Below are positions 7,815 through 17,693 of a stretch of DNA of 64,000 nucleotides, in pieces. The position numbers and the translations under genes were made by a program. Position 1 is the stretch's first letter. Every line of letters begins with the position of its first letter. The stretch spans positions 1-64,000 of the forward strand of contig CAZITX010000007.1 of assembly GCA_964542305.1 (NCBI GenBank). The letters are read 5' to 3'. The stretch comes from DMER64 sp964542305 (GTDB lineage: Bacteria; Bacteroidota; Bacteroidia; Bacteroidales; UBA932). The notes under the pieces are model-generated. The model was not told the DNA's origin. It made no database searches and worked only from the letters and a program-made list of their open reading frames with translations.

Positions 7815-10800
7815 AAATATTCGATTACTTCCGCAAGCATACCAAATCACTGTACATCTTGCTTGCCTGCTGCATAGCACTTGCAGCAGGAGGTCTTCTG
7901 TTGTTGGATTTTAATGAGGATATATCAGGTTTTCTAACCTCTGACAAAAAACATGAACGCATTGACTACGCCTACCGGAACATAGGAGGAGCAAGCAAGA
8001 TCATTATCAACATATCTATGGCGGCACCCGGAGAGGTACCTGAAAAAGACTTGTTGATGGATGCGGCCGATTATCTGGGCGGGTTGTTGCAACAGGAACC
8101 GGCACGGGAACACATAGGGAATATGATCTGGCGCATTGATCCTTCCATGATGTTGGAAATCAGCGATTTTATAACCTCCAATATGCCTTATTTCCTGGAA
8201 GAAGAGGATTATAAGACCATGGATTCCCTGATTCAGCCCGGGGTAATTGAATCCCGCCTGGAACAAGTTAAAGAAACTTTGCTCTCCCCTGCAGGTATGG
8301 TACTAAAAAACACATTGCTTAAGGACCCGCTTTTGTTCTCGGGTCCGATGCTTGAAAAATTGCAGGGTTTCCGGATGGAAGACCGGTTTATGGTCCATTC
8401 GGATTACATTTTTTCCAGGGACGGTTCAGAAGCAGTCGTTACAATAGATTCCCGCTATCCCACATCGGACACAGGGAATAACAAGAAACTCATTGCGGCC
8501 ATTGACAGGGCCATTGAAGAAACAGAAGCCGCATTCAACCACGAAATACAAGCCACTCCCTTTGGAGCTGCCTACATAGCCCTTACCAATGCCAACAGGA
8601 TAAGACAGGATACCTGGATATCCGTTGCGGTTGCCCTGGTGGTTATTGCCATCCTGCTGGCTTTGTATTTCAGAAATATTAAACATATCCTGCTCATTGC
8701 CGTTTCTGTATTGGCCGGATCGCTCTTTGCTTTTGCCCTGGCCGGTATCCTGACATCTTCCCTCTCCCTGATTGCCATTGGGGCCGGATCTGTTATTGTT
8801 GGGATAGCAGTGAATTACCCCTTGCATTTTCTTTCACATATAAGGGAAGGTTATACTCCCCGCCGTACATTATCGGATATTGTCCCTCCGCTGACAACGG
8901 GCAACATCACTACCATGGGAGCCTTTCTGAGCCTGCTCTTTATCAGCTCGCCTGCCATGCGCAGTTTTGGATTGTTTGCCACCCTCCTGCTTCTGGGTAC
9001 CATTTTATTTGTTCTGATATTCCTTCCTCATATGACTCCTGCCCGGAAACCGGGTCCCGGGCAATTCCATTTTGGAAAACTGGCGGATTCTTCCCCTGAA
9101 AAGAACAAATGGATCACGGGAGGTCTGTTGCTCTTGACTGTCTTTTTCCTGGTCGTCAATAAAGGTGCGGTTTTCAATGCTGATATGCAGAGCATTAATT
9201 ACATGACAGAGGAACAGCGCGGCAGCATGGAAAAATTGCTGGACCAGACGCAGGGATCGCAGCATGTCATGTATTTTGTGGCCGAAGGAGCTACGCTGGA
9301 TCAGGCCCTGGAGCATTATGAAGCCGAACAGCCCCGGATAAGAGAATACAATTACTCAGGGATAGGTAATTTTCTGCCTTCCCGCTCCAAACAGGAAGAA
9401 CGGATTAACCGTTGGAACGCTTTCTGGGACACTCGTAAAGAAGGTTTTTTGGATCAATTCAACAGCATTGCACGCGAAAAAGGATTCCGCGAAGGTTCTT
9501 TCGCAGGCATGGAAGCGCTATTGTCCCGTTCATATACTCCCCTTGCAACAAAAGAATTTAAACCCATAGTTGCTCATCTGGCCGGGAACTACATAGTGGA
9601 AAACCCCGAAAGAAGTATGGTTTACACCATGCTGCATATTGATCCGGAAAACGCTTCACAAACAGAACAGGAACTAAATGAAGCAGGTAACTACACGTTT
9701 GCTTTTGATCTGGGATCAGTTACCCGGATGATGATCGCTTCGCTTTCGTCCGATTTTGATTACGTGCTTTTCATATGCGGATTCATTGTATTTTTGTTCC
9801 TTACCCTGTCTTTCGGTCGTATTGAGCTGAGTCTGATCGCATTTACTCCCCTGGCTGTAAGCTGGATATGGATCCTTGGGATCATGAGCCTTTTCAATAT
9901 CCAGTTTAATATTGTGAATATCATACTGGCTACTTTCATATTCGGTCTTGGGGATGATTATACCATTTTCATTACCGAAGGAATGATCTATGAATATACC
10001 TACCGCAAAAAAATGCTTGGAACATACAAAAATACGGTAGCATTATCTGCCCTGATCATGCTGGCAGGAATAGGATCGCTTATACTTGCCAAACACCCGG
10101 CCATGCAATCTTTGGCCCAGATCACCATTATAGGGATGGTATCGGTAGTCATAACAGCTTATGTGGTTCCTCCTTTCCTTTACAGGTTGCTGGTAACTAA
10201 ACGCGGCAAATACCGGGACGAGCCGCTTACAATAAATAATTTATTTTATTCAGCCATTTCCTTTGCATTTTTCCTTCTGGGTGTCATCTACCTGAGTCTG
10301 TCAGGCAGGATCCTTTTGGTTTTCGGAGGCAGGAATGAACGGAATAAACTGCGTTTTCACAAGATCCTGCAACGTATTTGCCGTTTTGTCACGTATCATA
10401 TTCCCGGTACCGGTATGGAGCTTACAGGCCGGGAAAACGCCGATTTTTCACGTCCTTCGGTAATCGTAGCCAATCACCAGAGTCATTTGGACCTTATGGC
10501 CGTTATTATGCTCCACCCAAAGATCATCATTATGACAAACAACAGGGAGTGGAATTCTCCTTTTTACAAAGGAATCCTGCGCTTTGCCGATTTCCTGCCC
10601 ATAGAATACATGCATACCCATCTGGATCATATCAGAGACCGTGTAGCCAAAGGGTATTCCGTGATGATATTCCCGGAAGGAACGCGTTCCGCCGATTGTT
10701 CCATTCTCCGGTTTCACAAAGGAGCCTTTCATCTTGCCGAGATGTTGAAACTGGACATCACACCGGTATTGCTGCACGGATTCGGATTTGTGCTGCCCAA

Positions 10801-11269
10801 AGAAGATCTTTTGCTGCGAAAAGGACGTTTGACCCTAAAAATTCTGCCAGCGATCCGCCATAACGACCTTTCGTTCGGCGAGACGTACCGGGAGCGGAGC
10901 AAAGCCGTACGAAAACTCTTCATAAGGGAGTATGGATTCCTCTCGGCAAGTATTGAAAACGCGCATTACTTTGCGGACAAAGTGCTGAACAATTACCTGT
11001 ACAAGGGAAAAGAGATCAGGGCAACAGCGCGGCGGATCTTGCGCACGAACGGGAATTTCAGCCAAAGGATAGAAGCCCTGCCTGAAAGCGGCGAATATTA
11101 CCTGGAAGATCCCGGACAGGGAGAATTTGCCCTGACAGCATCACTTGTTCGCAAAAATTTGAGGATAAAAGCGTATATTGCAGACCCGAAAAAAAGAGCC
11201 CTGGCAACCCATTGTTGCGGGGTTCCGGAAAACCTCACATTTACAGAGAAACCGCAAAGGGATGAATAA
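7796..11269 (+). CDS. MMPL/RND-family exporter fused to a PlsC-type acyltransferase
   Basis: A 1157-aa fusion. Residues about 1-850 form an MMPL-type transporter: a first membrane helix near 20-38, a large periplasmic loop, a membrane bundle near 275-410, a second loop, and another bundle near 645-830 with GLGDDYTIFITEG (the conserved aspartates of proton-driven RND/MMPL pumps). Residues about 870-1090 form a glycerol-phosphate acyltransferase domain with NHQSHLDL (893-900) and FPEGTRS (959-965), both acyltransferase motifs intact. The reading frame runs through both parts without a break. Likely role: export of the polyene product coupled to its acylation. It starts inside the GT2 gene and overlaps the next gene by 8 bases. 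Confidence 0.92.
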   Translation: MVQTFLKIFDYFRKHTKSLYILLACCIALAAGGLLLLDFNEDISGFLTSDKKHERIDYAYRNIGGASKIIINISMAAPGEVPEKDLLMDAADYLGGLLQQEPAREHIGNMIWRIDPSMMLEISDFITSNMPYFLEEEDYKTMDSLIQPGVIESRLEQVKETLLSPAGMVLKNTLLKDPLLFSGPMLEKLQGFRMEDRFMVHSDYIFSRDGSEAVVTIDSRYPTSDTGNNKKLIAAIDRAIEETEAAFNHEIQATPFGAAYIALTNANRIRQDTWISVAVALVVIAILLALYFRNIKHILLIAVSVLAGSLFAFALAGILTSSLSLIAIGAGSVIVGIAVNYPLHFLSHIREGYTPRRTLSDIVPPLTTGNITTMGAFLSLLFISSPAMRSFGLFATLLLLGTILFVLIFLPHMTPARKPGPGQFHFGKLADSSPEKNKWITGGLLLLTVFFLVVNKGAVFNADMQSINYMTEEQRGSMEKLLDQTQGSQHVMYFVAEGATLDQALEHYEAEQPRIREYNYSGIGNFLPSRSKQEERINRWNAFWDTRKEGFLDQFNSIAREKGFREGSFAGMEALLSRSYTPLATKEFKPIVAHLAGNYIVENPERSMVYTMLHIDPENASQTEQELNEAGNYTFAFDLGSVTRMMIASLSSDFDYVLFICGFIVFLFLTLSFGRIELSLIAFTPLAVSWIWILGIMSLFNIQFNIVNIILATFIFGLGDDYTIFITEGMIYEYTYRKKMLGTYKNTVALSALIMLAGIGSLILAKHPAMQSLAQITIIGMVSVVITAYVVPPFLYRLLVTKRGKYRDEPLTINNLFYSAISFAFFLLGVIYLSLSGRILLVFGGRNERNKLRFHKILQRICRFVTYHIPGTGMELTGRENADFSRPSVIVANHQSHLDLMAVIMLHPKIIIMTNNREWNSPFYKGILRFADFLPIEYMHTHLDHIRDRVAKGYSVMIFPEGTRSADCSILRFHKGAFHLAEMLKLDITPVLLHGFGFVLPKEDLLLRKGRLTLKILPAIRHNDLSFGETYRERSKAVRKLFIREYGFLSASIENAHYFADKVLNNYLYKGKEIRATARRILRTNGNFSQRIEALPESGEYYLEDPGQGEFALTASLVRKNLRIKAYIADPKKRALATHCCGVPENLTFTEKPQRDE

Positions 11270-12728
11270 CAAATACGACGTAGTAATTATTGGAAGCGGA
11301 CTGGGTGGCCTTGTGTGCGGATACATTCTGGCTAAAAACGGCTTGAAGACAGCCATTATTGAAAAACACGACATTCCGGGAGGTTGTCTGCAGACTTTTT
11401 TGCGTAAAGGCGTAAAATTTGAGACCGGGATGCATTACATTGGCAGTATGGACGAAGGACAGTCGCTGCATCGTTTTTTCAAATACCTTTCCCTTACAAA
11501 CAAAATCGAACTCAGCCGGCTTGATGAAGCGGGGTACGACGTTGTCTCTTACCTGGGAGACCGTTACGCTTATGCCAACGGGAATGAAGCTTTTACGAAT
11601 ATTTTGTCACGCCATTTCCCAAAGGAAAGGAATTCCATCAGCTTGTATATGCGCCGTATGGAAGCCATTTCCGAACGTTCTCCCCTCTATTCCTTCAAGA
11701 ATATGGAGAATCCATACTGGTTGGATAGTTCCAATATGCAAATAGGCGTGGCCGAATACATCCGATCGCTGACCGATGATGAAAAATTGCAGAACGTGCT
11801 GGCCGGAATCATGCCCCTTTACGGCGGTGTGGCAGATAAAACACCATTGTATTATCATGCGCTGATTACTGATTTTTACAATAAAAGTGCTTTCCGCTTT
11901 GTTGGGGGAAGCGATATAATTGTACACTTGCTTTGCGATTCCATACGTGAAATGGGAGGTGAGATCATTACCGGGATGCCTGTAAACAAAGTGAATTTTG
12001 ATCATAACGGGGCTACCGGGGTCACTCTGCTTAACAATGAAATCATAGAAGGATCTCACGTGATCTCTGATATTCATCCCGCCCTGTTGATGGATATGGT
12101 GGACACGCCCATGATACGTAAAGCCTACAAAAAAAGGATACGCGGCATCAAACAGACGCTTTCCAATTTCACGGTCTATATTAAATTCAGGGAAGACAAA
12201 GTACCTTACCTGAATTACAACTATTATCATTACCCCGGAAAATCCGTATGGGACGGGCATTTTTTCTATATGCACATGTGTGACAGGCAGGACCAGAAAT
12301 TCGTAAGAAGTGCTGTCCTGTTTGAAAGTATGGGCTGGAAAGAAGTAGCTCCCTGGAAAGATCTCCCCCCTGGAGAAAGAGGTGCTGAATACGAAGATTT
12401 CAAAGCACGTAAAGCGCAGCAGATGTTTTTAAACCTGGAGAAACAATTCCCGGGAACCATCAGTCATATTGAAGACTTCTGGACCTCTACCCCATTGACA
12501 TACAGGGATTATACCGGAACACTGGAAGGTTCCATGTACGGGATTCTGCGCGACAAAAACGCTCCCGCAGAAAGCTTCATATCCCATTTGACCAAAGTCC
12601 CCAACCTTTACCTGGCCGGACAAAACATCAATGCCCACGGGATCATGGGCGTAATAATTGGATCCGTACTCACATGCGGGGCCATTACAGGAATTGACAA
12701 TTTGATAAAACAAATAAAAAACGCTTAA
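11262..12728 (+). CDS. CrtI/phytoene-desaturase-like FAD-dependent oxidoreductase
   Basis: A 488-aa flavoprotein. The start is at MNNKYDVVIIGSG, just before the upstream stop, rather than the longer frame that reads through the transporter gene. The dinucleotide-binding motif VVIIGSGLGGLVCG is at residues 6-19, followed by IEKHDIPGGCLQTF, and the C-terminal FAD motif LAGQNINAHGIMGVI is present. The family includes phytoene desaturases and retinol saturases, which act on conjugated polyenes, in keeping with a pigment operon. Whether it desaturates, saturates or isomerises the product cannot be told from sequence. Confidence 0.85.
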   Translation: MNNKYDVVIIGSGLGGLVCGYILAKNGLKTAIIEKHDIPGGCLQTFLRKGVKFETGMHYIGSMDEGQSLHRFFKYLSLTNKIELSRLDEAGYDVVSYLGDRYAYANGNEAFTNILSRHFPKERNSISLYMRRMEAISERSPLYSFKNMENPYWLDSSNMQIGVAEYIRSLTDDEKLQNVLAGIMPLYGGVADKTPLYYHALITDFYNKSAFRFVGGSDIIVHLLCDSIREMGGEIITGMPVNKVNFDHNGATGVTLLNNEIIEGSHVISDIHPALLMDMVDTPMIRKAYKKRIRGIKQTLSNFTVYIKFREDKVPYLNYNYYHYPGKSVWDGHFFYMHMCDRQDQKFVRSAVLFESMGWKEVAPWKDLPPGERGAEYEDFKARKAQQMFLNLEKQFPGTISHIEDFWTSTPLTYRDYTGTLEGSMYGILRDKNAPAESFISHLTKVPNLYLAGQNINAHGIMGVIIGSVLTCGAITGIDNLIKQIKNA

Positions 12729-12744
12729 CCACTAAACCATTACT

Positions 12745-14037
12745 ATGGCAAAGACAATTAAACTGAAACTTATATATCCCCGTTGGGAGAAGCTCAAAGG
12801 CCAAACTACATTCAATTTGCCCCCTCACGGCCCGGTGGTTTTTGCCGCGGCCCTGCCCGAACACGTAGAAGTATCATTTACCGACGAAAATGTTGAAACT
12901 ATAGATTTTGAGGAATCGTGTGATCTGGTGGCAATCTCCATGATGTTATCTACCCAGGTCAGACGGGGATGGGCCATTGCCACAGAATTCAGAAAAAGAG
13001 GCAAGAAAGTTATTTTCGGAGGTATATCCACCATGCTCCATGCAGAAGAAACCATTGAATACGCAGACGCCGTATTCCTGGGAGAAGCCGAAGGACGCAT
13101 GGAAGAACTCATTGGTGACTTTGAAAAGGGACAATTGAAAAAAGTATATAATTATATGGGGCAATTGCCTCCAATTGAACTGGTAGGACCTGCCCGGCGG
13201 GATTTGTACAAACGGGAATTGTACAATCATAAAGGCGTGCAGATGGTGGACCTGTTCCACGCCTCGCGCGGATGCCGTTTCAATTGTTATCCCTGCGCCG
13301 TATCCTACCTGGGCGGCCGTCAATTCAGGGCACGCCCCTTTGACAAAGTCCTGGAAGAACTGGAAACCATAGACAACAACCGCCTGTTCATAGTAGACAA
13401 CTCCCTGGCACAGAACAAGGAATGGGAAATGCAATTATTCAAGGAAATGATCCCTATGAAAAAGAAATGGATCAGCCATACCATAGAAGACGATCCCAAA
13501 ATCCTGGACCTGGCTGCCCAGGCAGGAGCCTGGTATGTATATCAGGCCGTTTTTGATACCTCCGATTACATCAAGCAGCGGATCAAACGTTATCACGATT
13601 ACGGAATAGGCGTGGAAGGAACCATCCTGCTGGGACTTGACAACCAATCCGAGGACGACATGCGTCGCCTCATAGATTTTCTTTTGGAAATAGATTTGGA
13701 TCTTGCCGAGTTTACCATCCTGGCTCCTTTTCCGCATACAAAAGCATACGACGACATGATGCGCAGGGGCAGGATCACGGATCACAACTGGGACCATTAC
13801 AATGCAGGACAGGTAGTCTACCAGCCGGCCCAGGTCACTCCGGAAAAATTGCAGGAACTGTACGATTACGCCTGGGAATCCTTTTATAAGGAAGAATCCC
13901 AGGAATTGAAAATGACCAAACTCTTCACCCGGGTAATGAAACGTGAAATGGAAGACGGAACATGGAAACCCCGTGACAGGAAACTGATGAACAAATCGTT
14001 TGGAAAAGATGTTAAACGTACTATAGGCAACAATTGA
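12745..14037 (+). CDS. B12-binding-domain radical SAM enzyme
   Basis: A 430-aa protein. The N-terminal part (residues about 1-135) resembles the cobalamin-binding domain of class B radical SAM enzymes (ALPEHVEVSFTDENVE, GKKVIFGGISTMLHAEE, ADAVFLGEAEG), although the DxHxxG histidine motif is not visible. The radical SAM core begins at HASRGCRFNCYPC, with C177, C181 and C184 in CxxxCxxC spacing. Such enzymes often methylate unactivated carbons, and flexirubin-type pigments carry ring methyl groups, so C-methylation is a reasonable guess but not shown. It begins 16 bases after the oxidoreductase and 4 bases before an unknown small gene. Confidence 0.88.
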   Translation: MAKTIKLKLIYPRWEKLKGQTTFNLPPHGPVVFAAALPEHVEVSFTDENVETIDFEESCDLVAISMMLSTQVRRGWAIATEFRKRGKKVIFGGISTMLHAEETIEYADAVFLGEAEGRMEELIGDFEKGQLKKVYNYMGQLPPIELVGPARRDLYKRELYNHKGVQMVDLFHASRGCRFNCYPCAVSYLGGRQFRARPFDKVLEELETIDNNRLFIVDNSLAQNKEWEMQLFKEMIPMKKKWISHTIEDDPKILDLAAQAGAWYVYQAVFDTSDYIKQRIKRYHDYGIGVEGTILLGLDNQSEDDMRRLIDFLLEIDLDLAEFTILAPFPHTKAYDDMMRRGRITDHNWDHYNAGQVVYQPAQVTPEKLQELYDYAWESFYKEESQELKMTKLFTRVMKREMEDGTWKPRDRKLMNKSFGKDVKRTIGNN

Positions 14038-14041
14038 AGTT

Positions 14042-14422
14042 ATGGAAGTTCAGAGTAAACATTTTGATGAAATTTTTGATTTTAAAGGCAAATGGGATGT
14101 ACCTTCAAAATGTGGACTGAGGATCCTGGATCGTGATGGAAAATACGTAGTCATCGCTACTGAAATTTACCAGCATAATCCCGGATCATCCGTTACTTAC
14201 GCCGGAGGATTGCTGCTGGAACAAATCTGCACTGCAAAAGGATTGGACCCTGATGATGTGATCTACATTGAATGCAATCCGGATATGAACTCACGGCTTT
14301 CATTTTATGCGGAAGAGTATTACCGGGTGGATTTTTCCCGGGAAAACGGAAAATTCGTAAATCCGACGTACAAACAATTATCGGATGAAGAAATAAAAGA
14401 TCTGATTTTTAATGGAGAATAA
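14042..14422 (+). CDS. Unknown 126-aa cytoplasmic protein, partner of radical SAM gene
   Basis: I do not recognise a family. The protein is acidic, has no signal peptide or membrane span, and looks like a compact alpha/beta domain (strands KCGLRILDRDGKYVVIATE and DDVIYIECNP; a GGLLLEQICTAKGL helix). It begins 4 bases after the radical SAM stop and overlaps the hydrolase start by 11 bases, so translation is likely coupled to both. Codon use and base composition look like its neighbours. It could be an accessory or partner of the radical SAM enzyme; there is no direct evidence. Confidence 0.8.
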   Translation: MEVQSKHFDEIFDFKGKWDVPSKCGLRILDRDGKYVVIATEIYQHNPGSSVTYAGGLLLEQICTAKGLDPDDVIYIECNPDMNSRLSFYAEEYYRVDFSRENGKFVNPTYKQLSDEEIKDLIFNGE

Positions 14423-15245
14423 ACGTTCTTTTATTTTAATATTATTTATTACCCTGAGCGTTTCTTCCCAGGCACAGGAGATCTTTCGTCCCTGGGAAGG
14501 AATACGGGAAAAAAGCAGGGTCCGGATGTGGCATTATGCACCGCCCGCTGATCATTCCAAAGGAATGGGAATTATCATCCTTCCCGGCGGCAGTTACCAC
14601 CACCTTGGAATAAACAACGAAGGACACCGGGTTGCGGAAAAACTTGTTCAGGAAGGTTTTTCAGCATTCGTACTACGCTACAGTACAGGTATGTACGGGT
14701 ACAATTACCCTACCATGATGGAAGATATCCAACGGGCTGTTATGCTGGTAAAAGAGCATGCTTCAGAATTCGGGATCAGCCCGGATAAAGTGGGATTGCT
14801 GGGGTTTTCTGCCGGTGGACACCTGGCGGGATGGATGGGAACCTATTACGACACCAACTTCCTGGCACGTTACGGATTGCATCCTTCTGTAAACCTGAGA
14901 CCGGCATTCGTTGCCATGATCTATCCCGTGGTTTCCATGGTAGACGGAATAACGCATGTCAGGTCCCGCCGGAATCTGCTTGCGGCAAACCATCCGGTAA
15001 CTTTACGTAAAACACTTTCACTGGAGGAAAACGTTCGGGACGATATGCCCCCGGTATTCCTGATGACCTGTATGGATGACCCGGTTGTAGATCCGGAAAA
15101 CACAATTCGTTACGGAGCGGTTCTTAAAGAAAAACAGATCCCCTATCGTTTGTTGATATATGATGAAGGTGGGCATGGATTCGGGACAGCCGGTCTTTGG
15201 ATGCAGGAGTTCCTCTTGTGGCTTGATGAAGAAATAATCCACTAA
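14412..15245 (+). CDS. Secreted alpha/beta hydrolase (BD-FAE/acetyl-esterase-like)
   Basis: A 277-aa hydrolase with a signal peptide (RSFILILFITLSVSSQAQ, cleavage near residue 22). The oxyanion motif ILPGGSYHHLG, nucleophile elbow GFSAGGHLAGW (S133), acid residue region CMDDPVVDPENT and GGHGFG histidine are all present, so it should be active. The family includes acetyl-xylan and other small-ester hydrolases. Inside a pigment operon it may trim or transfer an ester of the exported product in the periplasm; that is inference. It overlaps the unknown gene before it by 11 bases. Confidence 0.87.
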   Translation: MENKRSFILILFITLSVSSQAQEIFRPWEGIREKSRVRMWHYAPPADHSKGMGIIILPGGSYHHLGINNEGHRVAEKLVQEGFSAFVLRYSTGMYGYNYPTMMEDIQRAVMLVKEHASEFGISPDKVGLLGFSAGGHLAGWMGTYYDTNFLARYGLHPSVNLRPAFVAMIYPVVSMVDGITHVRSRRNLLAANHPVTLRKTLSLEENVRDDMPPVFLMTCMDDPVVDPENTIRYGAVLKEKQIPYRLLIYDEGGHGFGTAGLWMQEFLLWLDEEIIH

Positions 15246-15256
15246 TACGCAAGGAT

Positions 15257-16564
15257 ATGGATATCAAATTTACATCTACCGGTGAGATCAAACTGTTCCA
15301 GGAAAACCTGCTAAGGCGGGAATTATCCTATTTCAATGAAAGATCCCCTTTTTATAAAAAGATGTTTCAACGTGAAGGTGTAGACATCAGAAAGATCAGG
15401 ACACTGGAAGACCTGCAATACATACCGTTTACACAGAAAAACGACCTTCAGCAATTCAACGAAGAATTCCTTTGTGTTCCCAAAGATCAATTGATCGATT
15501 ACGTGACCACCTCGGGAACATTGAGCGATCCGGCCACCTACGCATTAACTGACAGGGATCTGGACAGATTGGCATATAACGAAAAGGTTTCTTTTGAATG
15601 TGCCGGAACAAAGCCCGGAGATATTGTACAGCTGATGACCACCATGGACAAACGTTTTGTGGCAGGTTTGGCTTATTTTTTAGGGATACGGAGCCTGGGA
15701 GCCGGGATCATCCGGGTAGGCAACGGCATTCCGGAATTGCAATGGGATACTATCCTGAGGATGAAGCCCAATACCATTATCTGCGTTCCTTCGTTTATTT
15801 TGAGGCTTATTGAATACGCTGAAGAACACGGGATCGATTACCGCAATTCCAGTGTCAAAAAAGCAGTGTGTATTGGAGAAAACCTGCGAAACCAGGATTT
15901 CTCGCTGAATATTCTGGGAAAACACATTCGTGAAAAATGGGATATTCAGCTTATATCCACGTATGCTTCTACCGAACTGGGGGCCACGTTCTGCGAATGT
16001 CCATTCGGTAAAGGGGGCCACCACCTTCCCGAACTGGTGATTTGTGAGCTGGTTGATGAGAAAGACCGGGTGGTACCTATGGGAGAACCCGGCGAACTGG
16101 TAATCACGAACCTGAAGCTGGAAGGTATGCCCCTGCTGCGTTTCCGTACAGGAGACCTGGCACGCTTCCACTACGAGCCCTGCGAGTGCGGACGCAAAAC
16201 AATGCGGATCAGTCCGTTGCTTGGACGTAAAAACCAAATGATAAAATTCAAAGGAACTACCTTATATCCCCCTTCCCTTTTTGATGTATTGGAAGATATT
16301 CCATATATTAGCTGCTACCAGGTAATATTGCGCAACAACGACCTGGGCACGGACGATGTACATGTGAGAATATCGCTGAAAGAAGGGCATCCGGAGATTC
16401 CGGAAGATATCTGCAAGGGAGTCAAAGATAAATTCAGAGCCAAAGTTCGCGTTGCACCGGAAGTGGAAGTTGTACCGGATCCTGAGCTTAAAGCGCAAGT
16501 ATACAACGAAAATATGCGTAAAGCAGTAAAACTTATGGATCAACGTGAAAACAACCCGGGATAA
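15257..16564 (+). CDS. Phenylacetate-CoA-ligase-like (PaaK-type) adenylate-forming enzyme
   Basis: A 435-aa member of the PaaK group of AMP-forming ligases. The P-loop VTTSGTLSDPATYALT lies at residues 83-98; STYASTELGATFCECP matches the A5 region, with the cysteine/histidine-rich insert common in PaaK. FRTGDLARF and the GRKNQMIKFKGTTLYP hinge are also present. It probably activates an aromatic acid (for example a cinnamic or benzoic acid starter) for loading to ACP or CoA. No ammonia-lyase gene to make such a starter is in the window. The 3' end overlaps the next gene by 20 bases. Confidence 0.85.
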   Translation: MDIKFTSTGEIKLFQENLLRRELSYFNERSPFYKKMFQREGVDIRKIRTLEDLQYIPFTQKNDLQQFNEEFLCVPKDQLIDYVTTSGTLSDPATYALTDRDLDRLAYNEKVSFECAGTKPGDIVQLMTTMDKRFVAGLAYFLGIRSLGAGIIRVGNGIPELQWDTILRMKPNTIICVPSFILRLIEYAEEHGIDYRNSSVKKAVCIGENLRNQDFSLNILGKHIREKWDIQLISTYASTELGATFCECPFGKGGHHLPELVICELVDEKDRVVPMGEPGELVITNLKLEGMPLLRFRTGDLARFHYEPCECGRKTMRISPLLGRKNQMIKFKGTTLYPPSLFDVLEDIPYISCYQVILRNNDLGTDDVHVRISLKEGHPEIPEDICKGVKDKFRAKVRVAPEVEVVPDPELKAQVYNENMRKAVKLMDQRENNPG

Positions 16565-17693
16565 ACAATTCGATGACATACGGCCATATTACGATTCCGA
16601 AATCCCTCCGGCAATGCAACGGCTGGCGGCTAACCCGCTACTGGATCAGATCAGTGCCTGGTTGTTTCCGGACCGTCCTGCAGAAGAATTACGTAATATA
16701 TTGCGTACAGTAGAGACAAACAATGAAATGCAGGAACTGGTGATGTACCCTGCAACCATGAGTATCATTGAAAAGACCACAAACGGGTTATCCTGGGAAG
16801 GAGAATCAAACCTCCGGTCGGATATTGGCACACTATACATCTCCAACCACAGAGACATTATGTTGGATGCCACACTTCAGCAGCTGATACTTCACGATCT
16901 GAATATTGCTACCAGCGAGATATCTTTCGGCAGCAACCTGATGGAATCCCCTATCCTCCTGGACGTAGGCAAATCCAACAAAATGTTCAAAGTGTTCCGG
17001 AAATCCGAAAATATTCGGCAATTGGTGAAAAATTCCCGCCACTTGTCTGACTATATGCGGGACAGGATCTCCCGGGGTATTTCTTTATGGATCGCGCAAC
17101 ACGACGGAAGAAGTAAAAACGGTATTGACAAGACGGATCCCGGGCTTTTAAGAATGCTTTCACTCAGTGGCGGAAAAGATATCATCAAATCCCTCTCTGC
17201 CCTGAATATCACCCCTGTTGCCGTTTCATACGAGATTGAACCTTGTGACATACTGAAAGTCAGGGAATCCTGGCATAAAAAAGAAGAAGGCACCTACGTA
17301 AAAGCTCCCGGAGAAGACCTGGTAAGCATCGTTACCGGCATCACACAATACAAGGGCAGGGTCCATATTACCCTCTGTCCTCCTATCACAGAACAAGATC
17401 TGGCACCGTATGCGCATCTTTCCCCTCCGGCGTTATTGAAAAAAACAGCCGCTTTGATAGATAAACGTATATACAGTGGCTACAGGCTTTATGGAACAAA
17501 TTATGCGGCTTTTGATCTTGTTACAGGAAAACAGGATTTCCGGAAACATTACACACAGGAAGACATAAAAATCCTGGAACAGAGGGAATTATTACTCCCC
17601 CACGATGATCAGGACACACTTGCTTCCATGACCCTTATGCTCAGGAACATATACGCTAATCCCGTAAAAAACAAAATAAAATCCGTATCATGA
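16545..17693 (+). CDS. PlsB/PlsC-type glycerol-phosphate acyltransferase family protein
   Basis: A 382-aa cytoplasmic acyltransferase. It probably starts at a GTG inside the upstream gene, because the family-typical FDDIRPYYDSEIPPAM segment begins only nine residues in; the next ATG (16614) would remove it. SNHRDIMLDATLQ (about residues 100-112) is the NHxxxxD acyltransferase motif, and GISLWIAQHDGRSKNG lies where the FPEGTRS-like block is expected. ATGA overlap with the next gene indicates coupling. A housekeeping role in phospholipid synthesis cannot be excluded, but its place in the operon suggests acylation of the pathway product. Confidence 0.83.
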   Translation: MKTTRDKQFDDIRPYYDSEIPPAMQRLAANPLLDQISAWLFPDRPAEELRNILRTVETNNEMQELVMYPATMSIIEKTTNGLSWEGESNLRSDIGTLYISNHRDIMLDATLQQLILHDLNIATSEISFGSNLMESPILLDVGKSNKMFKVFRKSENIRQLVKNSRHLSDYMRDRISRGISLWIAQHDGRSKNGIDKTDPGLLRMLSLSGGKDIIKSLSALNITPVAVSYEIEPCDILKVRESWHKKEEGTYVKAPGEDLVSIVTGITQYKGRVHITLCPPITEQDLAPYAHLSPPALLKKTAALIDKRIYSGYRLYGTNYAAFDLVTGKQDFRKHYTQEDIKILEQRELLLPHDDQDTLASMTLMLRNIYANPVKNKIKSVS

